Of a stretch of 64,000 nt of DNA, positions 26,314-39,281 are shown piece by piece (positions within the stretch are counted from its first letter, which is position 1; every line of letters starts with the position of its first letter). This DNA comes from Dipetalonema caudispina (Eukaryota; Nematoda; Chromadorea; Rhabditida; Onchocercidae): contig JABVXV010000025.1 of the NCBI GenBank assembly GCA_013365325.1, positions 372,001 through 436,000 of the forward strand, in the 5' to 3' direction. Below the pieces are notes generated by a model. The model saw nothing but the letters and a program-made list of their open reading frames with translations, was not told the origin of the DNA and did no database searches. A program made the translations under genes and the position numbers.

Positions 26314-26986
26314 AGACAGAAAACCCCAAAAACTAACTCTGAGTGAGCTGTTGCATTACATCTGACGAGAAAGACCTGCAATAAATACTCAAAATCGCTT
26401 AGGTTCCATCTCAGAATAGTAAAGATACGATCACGTGATTTCATCACCGAAATAACAAAAAGTTCACGTCAGAATTCCTTCCTTCGGTCTCTGGTCTACA
26501 GGACTATGTACCATTCCACACTAACATTCAGTCTGGGGCGGTAACTTATTCATCACCGACCGAAGCAGACAACGAACCCTGACCTCGTAGCACAGCATCA
26601 CAGCTTGCCACCCGGCCACCAATCATCACCACCACCACCTTCAACAATTAACTAACTATATGTGCAGCATTTCGGTTATTTTTCAATTTTTTCTTTCTCT
26701 TCGCGAAATGAACGAGTTCTCTTCAATAAATCTAAAGATTCCAAAGATTTTCGAACAAAAAAAAAACTTTTAAAATGTCATTAAGTTTTATCTAAAATTG
26801 AAGCATTCGCAGGAAAACATATAATCAAACTTTGGAAATTTTTGAACGTAAATTACCAAACTACAGCAAATTTTTACAGAAAAAGGCATTTATTCATACA
26901 ACTAAAATTTCTGATAATGAATAATTCGATGATATTTATTTGCTTTGAATCAACATAAGAATCACAGAAAAAGGGCATACATTAAA

Positions 26987-27007
26987 TTCTTTCTTTCTTT
27001 CTTTCTC
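26987..27007. repeat. CTTT microsatellite
   Basis: About five tandem TTCT units in the spacer upstream of the Notch-ligand gene's 3' end. Nothing else is associated with it. Confidence 0.8.
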
Positions 27008-30000
27008 CCTAAATTTTTAAATAGTAAATCATTTTTTGCTTCTTTTCATTACGGTAAACTAGAATTATCTTCAAGTATTCATTGTTCACAAAATTTCAGT
27101 TCAACTTCGATGATGTTGAATAGTATTGTTCTAAAATCTGCTAGAATGGCATTGATTCTTGGATAATATTAACTAAAATTCATTTGTTAATAATGCATCA
27201 AAAATTATAACAAATTAATTAGAAAGTACCACACCAAATATGCGTACTTTGTAAATGCTGACAAAGTGATAACCCCCGAATAACCTTTTATTTAATCGAG
27301 ACTCAATCTTACTCGTAATTCGATTCCTTTCAGATTTTCCCCTTACTTTTTTACACTTTCACTATCAATTACTTAAGTGATGCAGTTTATTTGAAAAACT
27401 GTGAGAAAATCAGTATTTCACATGTATTACACTATATATTAATGGTAGATTTCTTTCATTGTTAGCAATGAAAACGGCAACCTCAAAGATATTCCATTAT
27501 GTATTCAAAAAAGAAACTTCCGCTTCACAATTTCCACTAGCAACAATCATTCTGCGCTTAGCAACAAATTCCTTCATCTGGCGGACCCGTTTATACTGCA
27601 TTATCGCTTTTTTTAAATCGCTAAATATTACAGTTTTGCAATCCAACCAACTTAAATTGAAAAAAAAAAAAAAGTATACGAAATCCGAAAACAGATCGAA
27701 ATACAATCGGAATCCAAACTGAAAAATATCCACATTAATAATTCAAGATCTGTTTTACAAAGTCAGCATAAATCAATTTTGAAATTTTAGTCAGATTGTT
27801 TACAGTGATTTTACGGGCATATAAAAACTCAACATCATGCAGAACTGGAAAACTTCTATGTTCTCGACAACTTTCAATTCACACCGCAGAAATAATTAAC
27901 CACTTTCAAATTAAATCAAACTTTGGGATTTAAGTCGTATTAAGAGGAATGCATAGTACTACTTCAGTTGATTTGTCTATCACTATCAGAATGCAAAAAT
28001 CGAAATAGAAAATGGCCATAATCTCTCGATCTATTTATTAATTAAAAATAAATGAGCATGGTCAAATTCAAAAAGTTATTTCCTCCAGCAATTATTGATC
28101 TATAATGTATCCGCCCTACTTACCAAAATTAAAGCACAAAATTGATATCCAAAGTTCAGCCCTTTTTCCTTTAGAAAAAAACTGCAACATGTGAATGGAA
28201 AATTCATAGAATTTTATAACTATCGGAATTTGTGCAATACAATTATCAATGATTTAAGAATAATTGAATTCAAACTATTACTGAAAGGGCACAGAAAGGA
28301 ATAGTCATCATAGAGGCACCTCGAACTCATCGTACCTCTACTATCATTTATTATTTAGAGTACATGAACAAGGAAAAATACATATTATAGTAAAGTAAAG
28401 AAAAAAATTGGGAACAATTATGTAAAAGCAACAAGTGAAATGCAAAAGAAAAAAAAAAAAAGGAAAACAACCGCATGCTGCTAATGGACAACAGTGAAAA
28501 AGGTATGCTATTTACAAGTTAAAAGCAATTCCTGGAAATGTCGTAAATAAATATAACTAAAAAGTATTGGAAACAAAGAAAAAAAATTGAATGCCATAAA
28601 CTAATATAGTATCACTGTACTTCAGCATAATATCATACAAAACTTTCAGCATCCATTTTACTATTCTATTCAACAGCATGACTCAATTTATGAATCTGAT
28701 AGCATTCAATTTTCTTCAAAGGCATTTTTGTAATTGAGAAGACACAAAGTATCAACAGCAAAAAGGCATTTCAGGAAAAATTGCTTAAAATTAATACAAA
28801 TAAAAACGTATGCACAATTTAAAGCTTGATTATTTACATTTTATTAATGCCTGAAAACTTAATCTTATGAATATTATATCATTTTTTAGAAATTAATTAT
28901 TATAAAAGTGAAGAGCTCACAGCTCTCACTTCCAATTTGTATCAAATTTAATAAATTTTCCCTTGCTCAACCGATTTTATAGTTTGATAATGTCACATGC
29001 CGATTTGTAAGATCTCGAATTTCTTTAACAAAATATGACCATGGGAAATTAATCAAACTTTTCAATTTCGATTAATGAGTTTTCTAGGCGTAGAATCAGC
29101 CGTGGAATATTAAAAATTCTGAAAAGACAGTGTTTCCAGGAGTTACCAATTTACAGATATGGGTCATGACAATGAAAGATAGATTTGTTTCAGAAATTGA
29201 AAAATTTGGCGATGTAGGAATAAAATAAATTATGCTAACAACATATGAAAATAATGCATGAAAAGCAAGAACAGCAGAATTTCCATGGCCAGGAAAGATA
29301 AAAAAAAAAAACAGGCACTATAAGGTAAAGGGAAAAAATGAAGCGAATGAAAAGATAGAAATAGTGCTAATACACACAACAGAAGCCACCCAATTAACAA
29401 CCATCACAGTTTCAAGAGATCTATTTCGAAACGGTATTTTAAAAAAATTGATTTGTCGAGTTAGAGATTCATAAATTCGAAACTTTGCTTACAAAACTTA
29501 AGTCCAAATAGTATCTCTAAAAGGCTATCAAATCATCAACATTAACTAAGATTTCAAAAAAGTCTACATAAATACCATTTCAAAAAATGCGCATCCAACT
29601 TAACTTTGAGGCACACTGGCTGGAAAAAGAACGAGATCCATATAAATAAAATGAATAAAAACAATTAGGTCAAAGTAACATCCAACATGCAGCATTGATG
29701 TGAATAATGATGAATCAACATATAAATATGTTTTCATGTGGCAGCATAAAAAGTCACAGCGCCGTACACCCCCATGTAAATAATTTTAAAACATATTTAA
29801 ATAACAAATTATAATATATGATTGGTAACTAAGCAGTTGTCTAATCGACGAATTACCAATTACTCGGCTAACTGAACAATTATCCAATCTGAACAATAAT
29901 GAACAATAATGCCCCTTAACATTGTAAATGTTACTTATCAATAATTAATTGTTTTTAGAGCAACTCCAACAAGAACAGTTTTATATTTCCCCGACTACTT

Positions 30001-30066
30001 TGGACTCAAAAATTGAAAGATGAAAGATGAACACATTATTTCTGCAAAAGGTTGAGAAAGGGAACT

Positions 30067-33000
30067 TCATAAATTAGTTTGTATATCGGTCACATTACGA
30101 ACGACATTTTGTAGTTGCCGTCTGGAATTATCATCCGGAGTTATCCGGTGGTTGACAATATTTGATTCTGATTCGTTATTTGTTTGTTGCAACATCACTT
30201 TCGGTACTGATAATTCATCATCAATTTCCTCATAGTAACTGCCACCATCTTCAGATGATTGTATTGGTAAAGGTGAAGGTGTAACGTCGAAATGTTTTGG
30301 ATGCCGCATATCCACCTAACGTAATTTAATAGAATATATGAACAAAAAATAAACAAATAATTTAGTAAATTTCTTCATTGGGTTTTGTGTTTGAATGCGA
30401 GAAACTTCAACGTTTGTCTCCAAAACAAAAAAGTGGAAAAAAAAAAGACCTTATTACAGCATCCCACATATACATCCTTTTTTAACGATGGCAACCTCAT
30501 GTTGACAGTGGGCTCGACTGCATAACGCTCACTATAATCAAGATCTTCACGACCTGGATAAGGTGGTAATCTTTTCTTACCAGACATCTGTAAATATAAC
30601 AGCGAAATATTTTCAATTAAAACTACTACATCAATAACTTCTACATTATTACCACTATATATACAAAGCACAGATCAAATAACAGTACAGCACTGAAGAT
30701 TACTGAAATGAGAGAAATGAAAATGAATAAAAGATTTGATAAAGAAAATTTGTTTAAATTATCCTTTCTTTGATCAAGTCGTATAATGACAATGAATGAT
30801 CTCACAATGATTTTCTAGTGGTCAGAAAATTCCTTTATTTTTGCTAGTTCAATCATTTCTACAATTCTATTTTACAGTTTTATCAATTTCTCTATATAAA
30901 AATTCCGCTTATTTATTTTTACATGAATAATTTATTAAACAAGAATTAATTGAAGGAGTCTAAACATTGCTCAAAAATTTCAAAAACAAGCTGACTGTTT
31001 GAATTCTGTTCGTCCGGTCTCGTTCAAAATAACTGATTTCAGCATTTGGGTTTGTGCATATGGACAAACATGGCTTTTGTTCGGAATATTTTGAAAGTAT
31101 TCTTGAATTTCGATCATTCTGGAGGGCTGGATCTACTAAAGACGCCCTTTTCGCTGCTTTCTGTCGATAAAAAATAACCGCAATCAACATCAATGCCAAA
31201 ATACAACATGAAGAGAGTAATATAAGTAACAGGTCTCTGAAGTTTAATCCATCATTTGTAGCCTGAAATTTTGGTGATTTAAAATTTAAAAGGAAAACAG
31301 TGGAGCTATACCTACATACCAGCGAATGATCCCGTCTGATTAACTAATAGTTTGCGTCCAGATCTAACCGTATTTGGAAATCACTGTTAAGCCTATAATT
31401 TCAGTACAAAGCAGATAAGTTATGGCTAGCTACATTCTCTCAAAGCAAATGATAACCTGTTGTTCATTTTCGATCTTTACGACAAAAGTTCTGGTGCGGT
31501 TATAATGTTGAAGTGGCCTGCACTCTGATTCAAAATGCAAACAATTTTCACCATAGAAACACGGTGGACAGAGGCAATGAAATCCTTGAAACGAGTCGAC
31601 ACAGGTACCTCCATTTCTACAAATGCGAGATTGATTGATATCAATAAAGAATATCAACTTAAATTGAGAACGAAATCTAATGCTCTATTTGTAAACAGCA
31701 AAAGTTATTTACTAGTGATCAATTAATTGGTATCTTGAATCCAAATCTTTTGATCTTAAGAAATCGTATCCAAATAAAATAAGAAACCTTTTTTTCCTTA
31801 CAACATGAATTACCTGCACGAACTGCGATCACATCCAATTTTAGCAATTTTACAATTGCTTCCCCTAAATCCAATGCGGCATTTACAATAGTATCCTCCA
31901 CCTTGTACATCAATGCATTGGCCACCATTCATGCAAGGCTCGTTTAAACAAGCACTGACCGAATCTTGACATAATGTACCGCTGTATCCATCGGGACATT
32001 GGCATTTGTAATTATTCACTTCATCAATGCAACGTCCGCCATTCATGCATGGATTGAGCTGACAAATACTCTAATTTTAAAAATACACTGCAGAACTTTA
32101 AATTTCTTAAAATCAAAGCGAAATATTCTAAAATATTACTAGAATATGACAGATGGATAGTCCAATATTAGCAAGTGCATATATTTTTGAAATTCAAATT
32201 TCATTTTGAAAGCGAAATTTAAAACAAGCAGAAAACGCTCGTAAAATTCCCGGATGTTATGCTTCGATTCAGCTTTTGAATAACTTGGCCGAAATTGGAA
32301 AATTTAAAGCGGAAATAAAAAAAGAAAAAAGTATTAGAATAATTCCTTGAAAGTGGCAATTAAATACTCAAACTTACTTGTGCACACTCATTAGAGTTCT
32401 CCTCACAGTGTCTTCCAGTAAAGCCAAGCGGACAAAGACAGTCATAGCCTGCAGCACCATTTCTTTCTGCGCATTTCCCTCCTGAAATAAGCGTCCTATT
32501 TAAAAAATTAATGATCATTAATAAATTTCCATACTGGGTGGTTCAATTAATTCCAGGGTGGTTGGCTAAATAAACTTTACCCAAAAGCGCAACAATGAAT
32601 TGAATAAGTGACCTTGAAAAGAAGGAAATTCTGTAGTGTTTCCCCATAATTCCAATTCAAAGATGGTAAAAAAAGTTGAAAATTACTTTGAAAAAGTGAA
32701 AAAGGCATCATAAGGAATAAAGGTAATACTTCGATACGATATCCTCATCAAACCAAGGTTAATTTGGTCAATATGACAGCTCAGCATGACTTTTTTTAAT
32801 TGAAAAATGAAAACGAAACAGTAGGTTGAATAGTTACTGCGATCAACTGTGGGAGATCTATGTCATGAAGCACCCTATCAAATTCCCATCAGTTAAATAA
32901 CATACAGCGGTTTCGATTTGAATTTAGAATTTTAGAAGAATTCTTCAAATGATACCTCCAACAATAAACTTATTCTGTTACTAATTGCTCTTCAAATGCT

Positions 33001-36000
33001 AAAAGCATGAACATTTACAACAATACGTTCTTCCTTACACTCAGCAGGCGAACGAGTCGGAAAGCCTTTGTGTAACTCACAACTCTAGTAAGCACTCCGC
33101 ACCCTGCTGTGACTACAAATACTAACCGACATGTACTACGACTAACCTACAATCTGAACTGTATCGCGTATCAATATGTTTTGAAAAACAGCAATCTCAT
33201 ATCAGTCTGTTGTCGTTTTGTTCATGACAAGCAATACCAGACATAGCCAAAGTTAAGATCTTATAAAATTTCAGAAATCATAAGAATAAACTGACCGTTG
33301 AAACAGTGGACTCCATCACATGGTCTGATCTCGATATCGCAAGTAGTACCGGTCCATCCTGACGAACAACTACAAAAGAAGACTCCACGAATATCAGTAC
33401 AAGTAGCACCATTTTGACAGGGTGAATCAGAACATGAACTAGCAACAACTTGACAGTAGCGACCGGTAAAGCCTTTCGGACAGATACAAGTATAGTTGTT
33501 TCCAGGCATATTCTGAAAGATGCATAGTCCAAAATGAAAATATATTCAAGATCGTACATTCAAGAACCGTCATTAAAATTTTCAAACGCAGACTAAGATT
33601 GATCGGAATTAATTCTATTGTGTAAATACTGCTTTTCAAACTCTAATTTCTAAAAATAAAAACATAACATACAACACAAGTGGCTCCATTTGAACATGGC
33701 TGTAGTGAACAGTTCTGTACGCGAGTTTCACAATTCGTTCCTGTATATCCATCCGGGCACTCACATGTATATTGCCCATGACCTGTATTCCTACATGTCG
33801 CATTATTTCTGCACGGTTGATGGCGTGTGCAGTAGTTCAAATCTATAACGATCAGAACTATAAATATTGTTTTTAATTTCATTAAAATGGCATTCATAAG
33901 AAGCATCGAACATCGACATGTGGTATGTGGTGTTTACAAGTTGCTAAAGTTGAACACTACTTTCAACACTTCATACATACATTTGTTGAATTTGATAATC
34001 TAATCACTATTACTTCAGTAATCAAATTCTAAAAGAAAAATATAAGTTTCTAGGTATAGTAAACCTTGAAATACCTTCGTTGCAAAAATGTCCTCCCCAG
34101 CCTTCATCGCAAATACATTGATTGGGCAGTTTGCAAGTGCCATGCTTACATCCCGGATATCTCACACACTGCAAAGAAGAAGATTCAACATAGAATATTT
34201 CTCGAATTCAGAAGTAATTTAAATTAAAAAAGACCATTTCTATCCTTTGATTTCATATGTACCATTGCGATGAACTGCAAAGAGCTTACTTGATCACAAT
34301 TCGGTCCAGTCCATCCGGTTTTACAGCGACATGAACCAGGTCGGTCGCATGCACCATTGACGCAATTATCGCAGCGTGCTGAAGCTTGAACATATTGTTT
34401 ATTGCACTTAGAAATAATTCCCAGATGAAACGACTAACAACATATCTTTTCCAATCAGAACTTTCAATCCTTAATTTAACTATTAATCTGATGCAAAGAA
34501 AAAAGAAATTACTGATTCATTCATAATCTGTCCATTAAAATTGCAAAGGATTTTATTGAGGAAGTCGAAAAATGAAGGGATTTTAATTCCAAGATAAATG
34601 ATTCTATGAAGTGAAGCGCATGCTTCTTTACGAAACTAATACACTTTTTTTTAAAAAAAAATTCAATATATTTTTAGAAAAAAAGCAAATTGGAAATAAA
34701 AGTATTTCTTGATACCTCAAATTATCAATCAGGAATTCCATAATTCTCGTTATATTAATAATTAGACACAGAAAAATAGACAAAAATAAATATTATAATT
34801 CAGATTCTTTAAATATATTTCATGAATTAGATTAAAAGAAGAGAAAAATATGAAGTTTGCAGGTCCAAAAACATACGAGGAAGTTTTTTATACGTTTCTC
34901 TCTCACATGATCCTGTAAAAATTTGTTTCTCCCTTATTCCTGTCAACAGTGACCATTAGTTTTTCACTGTTCTGTGTCGAAAAGGGTGAAAGCAAGAATT
35001 TGGATTCTAATGATAAAACGAGCAGATGGCCGGAAAAGGTAGTATGAGAAGTCAAAAAGAAGACACAAACACAATGAGAGATGGCCTTCGAAGCAATACT
35101 AATTACTAACTGTTCACACTCTTTGCGTCAAAATTATGTAACAAATGCTCCCTTCAATCTTAGCTTGTTTTCTATTATACTAAAGTGGCATTTATAAACT
35201 ACGGATTTGTTGTTAAAGAACAGCTGTTTCTTATCCTTATCAAAGTTTCCATCTATTTGTATGTTATTTTTTTCTAAAAATGATGTGGCATACTATTCTA
35301 TATTATCTTGGCAAATCATTTCGAAAAAGGCAACAAAAAGATGATAATGAGCAGCTGCTAGTCAGAAAAAGTACCTCAGATTTCTAGTCAAAGATTGGTG
35401 CAATCAGTTAGTATATGCCATTTAGTGTACATTATAACATTGGAAAATTTCAGCGAAATTTTAAGAATTGATCAAAGCTTAGTGCTTTTTCACTAAAAAG
35501 AAAAAATGCACAACTTCTATGTTAATCGAACGCTCAGTATTTGCACATTAGTAGAGTTAATAAACAAAAAGGATTATGAGAGGTAAACGAAAAATACAGT
35601 GATGGGTATGGTACCGTTGAGAGGTACTTCATATTCAGAAGAGCCGAAAAGAAATGCCTTTCATTATATTATGGATATCAATATGATCTACACTCTTACG
35701 AAAGCGAGTAAATAATAGCATGAAGCGCAAGTGCTTTCAACTTTAGCATCAATATTTTGAGTACTATTTATGAAAAACTATAGTAAAATTAGGTTTAGAA
35801 ATGATAAAAGTACTGTTTCAAGACTTCTCTATCCTAACTTTGTCTTATCTACAGTCACCAAAATAGGTCACAGCCTGAAGTAAGACTGCTACATTTTGAG
35901 ATGTGAAAATGCAATAACATACTCCATGATTCTGGTAAATTCAGAGTAAGTATGAAAAATGATAATTCCGTATGGGGTGTACCTGAGACGCATGTAAACT

Positions 36001-37565
36001 GTGGTTTAAAATTGATTTATCACAACTAGTCTGAACTTCAATGGATCTCTTCGAAACCAGCTCTTTCAAATTATCAGCAACTTTATCTTCGTGCAGTAAT
36101 TACAATAATAACTTATGTTTTGAAAATTACTAAACTCATGATTTTACAATGAATGATGATTCAATTATACATATGAATGGTCATCAATATGAAACGAACC
36201 AATGTCACAACTTGGTCCTTCCCAACCAGTTGAACATGCCAATGATCCATTCGATGTACATTGGAAATGACCAACAGTACTAGACATCGGCTGACAAAAT
36301 GTGAGACATCGTGGTCCATAATAATCACTAGCACAGGTTATCCTGTAAGCGATTTTCATTCGAAAACCATTCGTACCAACAAGCGTTTCTTCAATCCAAT
36401 TTTTACCCGAAGGTATACTTTCGCGTTGGAAGCCATCATGAGACATTAGCTTTTTCACACCTGGAATTGTAATTATGAATTTCTAGAATTTCCTCATAAA
36501 AGGTTAAAAGTGCAATGGGAAAGGGCACATTCTAGGCTGAATGGCGTCACAAGTTTTGTTGTTCACTTGGAACATTCACAAGTCAAAGTCCTGGATGTAT
36601 TACTGAGAACTAATATTATAAATAATTGTTTGAATTATCCAGCATAATCCCCCGAAAGTGCATAAAGTGAAGATAAAGGAAATAAGAATGAAATGTAAGA
36701 CAGTACAATGATAAATGATTAAGATTTAGCAAGGAAGTAATCAACCGCGAAGATTCGCTGCCGATACAACCAACTGAACTAAGGTCATCAAAAAGATGCC
36801 GTATTTGATAATGAAGTGGTAAAGTAGAGACTTAGTAAAGTTAATCCGCTATAAACACTTGCACTACGTACTTGCACAACTAAACAATTTCACACTTTGT
36901 TGCTGACCTTTTGAATGTGAAGTCATAACATTCCAAGAAATAAGTATTATTTAATTTAATTTAAAATGGAAAAATTAAAAAGAAAAAAAAACATACTTCC
37001 AGTGGTCCTCCATGCTTCCGTTATTAATGTAAATGATTCCTGAAATTAAGAATTCAAGCATACTTCATGCATATTTTTTCAGAAACCAAATAGTTTCACA
37101 TAAATTTAAATTTTACTTATTGTTAAATTTCATATAATTCACGTGAAATGCAATACAATTCACGAGGTTTCACTAAGATAATACTAACACTTTTGCATTT
37201 TATAGAACTTTAGCAAACTTTCACACAGATTATTCGACAATCTCATGCTATATGTAAAACGTTTCCCTTTCCTCATAAGACTTATGCCATCCTAAACCAT
37301 ATCAAATGTCTGCACCTCTCACTTTTGTTTTTCCTGGTTACACTATTTCTGCCAAACTTTTACACCATATAAATGCATTTTTTTCTTTTACGGAACCCGT
37401 GAGAAAGAACCTTGGAATGGGTTGGTGTGGATGTAGTAATATAATACTTATAGACATTAAGTATAGAAGGAAAGCAATCAATAAGAGCGGTTTTTGTTGT
37501 CGCATCCCTCGAAAATGTCATAAAAACAAGGAAAACATAAAAAGGGCAACACAACACACACACAA

Positions 37566-37598
<33 letters not shown>

Positions 37599-39281
37599 TA
37601 TACACACACACACACATACACACACATATATATATGTATAATACGTGTTGTGTAATGCCTTTTTGAAATAAGTTAATGATTGGGAGGACATTATCATTTC
37701 ACGCGGTAATAACAACAACAACAATTTCCTACCATTAATTACGCTGATATCTTATCGGAAGTATCTATTTGGTATGAAAATACCACAAAAATGTATTATG
37801 TAGCAGGTACGTCAAAACAGTTCACTACTGCTATCTATTTCAGTCAATTTTTTTTCCAAAAACTAATGATCTTCTAATGGGGCTTTGTTATAGTCATCCA
37901 TAAACCATCATTTTTTTTTTTTCAGAATTTCTCAAATTATTTGCAATATTTTAAAATTTTTAATGCTTCTTAGTGATGATCATAAACTCTACACCATTAA
38001 AAAATCTAGAAATACGATAATAAGCGAATATTTCAGGTTCACAATACATATTTTTATGCAGGAGTAAGCAAGACACTCTTTCGGTTTCTCTCACAACAAA
38101 AAAAGGTCACCAACTATGATAACCATAAAACGAGTTGAAATCTTCCTCTTCATCTATTATCTTACCACAAAATTCATGTCAAAATAATTAATTGAACACC
38201 AATCACTATTGAATAATGAACACATTCTTTTATACATTCTTAAAAATCTTTTTTTCCTCCACCAAAAAAGGATCGTCCAAACGAAACAAATAATATAAGA
38301 GACTGTTTTCAGTGTAAATTAAATAGTCGGCTTTCAAAAAAAAAAAAAAAAAAAAAAAAAGAAGGAAGAAAAACAAAAAATAAGCACATACTGGCCAGCC
38401 AAATTGGAATTCAATTTTTGTCCCATTGCGTAAACGTTCCGCATCAAGTGTCACTTCACCGAATGTACATTGATTATTAAAGGTAATATGTTTCTCAAAA
38501 TGCTTCAAACAAATCCTTAATTCAGGACGAAATTCCTCTTTTGAGCCAACTGTCAACGAAATCAATCGTATTTCGAATGAACCTGCACAAGAACACTGCA
38601 AAAAAAAAAGAAAAAAAAAACTCCCATCAATTAGTTATCTTAAAAATTACTATATATATTTAAGAAATTTCTTCGAGAAAGAGGTTTTTAGGATCAAATA
38701 GACATAAATTTCCAGTCATTTTCCATCAGTATAGTTTCTGATCAGAAAAAGAATTATATTTTATCAAGAAATCGACCTTTTAATGTGGTACAGTTATGTT
38801 GGCAATGATTATGGTTAAACATTTCCTTTGCCTAATCGATGATTCGTTGTATTATTTTCAATGCCTTACTTCTTACATAGGTCATATTTTAAGCAATTGC
38901 TATTCTTCAGTACAATAGAATTTGACCATGTAGCACGTGTAACACGCAAAAAGAATGCTAGCATATTAAAATTAAGTAGTTAGCAGAAACTCGAGCAAGT
39001 GAAAAGATCTATTCGCAAAACGAACAATGAATTAACTAGTAAACAATAAAAATGGTAAACATGATTCAATGCATCGTTATGGATATAAGATTATCCATGA
39101 GAGTTCTTTAGCGGTAGCTAAATTTAAATTAATTTCCTCAACTAATCAAAATGTGGATAAATCATTTATATGGACGGAGTGAGTAAATTTAAATCTTTTA
39201 AATTCAAAAATACCTTACCAAACGAAGAATATTGTATCCCATGATCATAATATAGATTGGCGATACGCGATAATGGAGCAT
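30067..39281 (-). CDS. Notch ligand of the Delta/Serrate/LAG-2 (DSL) family, 14 exons, with one frame break
   Basis: DSL proteins are type I membrane ligands that activate Notch on neighbouring cells. Exons, 5' to 3': 39219-39281, 38392-38595, 36997-37039, 36200-36460, 34290-34378, 34075-34168, 33673-33842, 33296-33512, 32378-32482, 31814-32070, 31457-31616, 30996-31262, 30474-30587, 30067-30315. Order of parts: a short hydrophobic start ([20 protein letters not shown]), an MNNL domain ([12 protein letters not shown] to FGWP, then TLITEAW), and a DSL domain ([38 protein letters not shown]). About nine EGF repeats follow, the first two of the short [15 protein letters not shown] and [14 protein letters not shown] type seen in Delta and Jagged. 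Then come a membrane segment ([18 protein letters not shown]), a basic stop-transfer, and about 180 cytoplasmic residues. Exon lengths sum to 2,293, one base more than a multiple of three; the extra base maps to exon 32378-32482. Without it the product would be about 763 residues. The start at 39281 is plausible but unproven. Confidence 0.92.
32378..32482 (-). other. EGF exon carrying an apparent one-base insertion
   Basis: The preceding exon (33296-33512) ends in phase 1 inside CDGVHCFNG, which requires this exon to continue as GGKCAER. Downstream of the A4 run (complement of 32460-32463) only another frame continues the EGF repeat, as [18 protein letters not shown] and on into the next exon. 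The two halves are offset by one base at that run. Read in the incoming frame, the exon meets TGA within about ten codons. Confidence 0.8.
36200..36460 (-). other. DSL domain exon of the Notch ligand
   Basis: A single exon encodes the receptor-binding DSL module. All six cysteines of the family pattern are present: [14 protein letters not shown], then C in GHFQC, C in SLAC, and C in GPSC. The conserved YYGP, GH and GWxGP positions are intact, so the module looks functional. The upstream part of the exon, with the tryptophan of NWIEETL, corresponds to the linker before the DSL core. Confidence 0.9.
37552..37636. repeat. CA/TA microsatellite in a Notch-ligand intron
   Basis: A CA dinucleotide tract interrupted by ATA and AAA, running into a short TA tract, lies in the intron between exons 36997-37039 and 38392-38595. 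Long open frames on both strands here (37306-37724) are artefacts of the repeat. Confidence 0.95.
38336..38360. repeat. A25 homopolymer
   Basis: Twenty-five consecutive A bases on the plus strand followed by A/G-rich sequence, just beyond the donor of the MNNL exon (38392-38595). On the transcribed strand this is a poly-T tract within the intron. Confidence 0.9.

Larger units (their letters stand above)
23144..30066. other. 6.9 kb spacer, largely featureless
   Basis: No exon with family or strong coding signal was found. The plus-strand frame at 23624-23881 is partly Arg/His-rich but lacks splice partners. Open frames at 26945-27166 and 27459-27733 overlap on opposite strands and run through homopolymers. 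A GC-richer patch at about 26460-26640 and an inverted repeat at 26156-26313 are listed separately. Confidence 0.5.

Noticed and set aside
37306..37724. Three overlapping open frames of Cys/Val or Thr/His repeats
   Set aside because: Direct translations of the CA microsatellite within a Notch-ligand intron.
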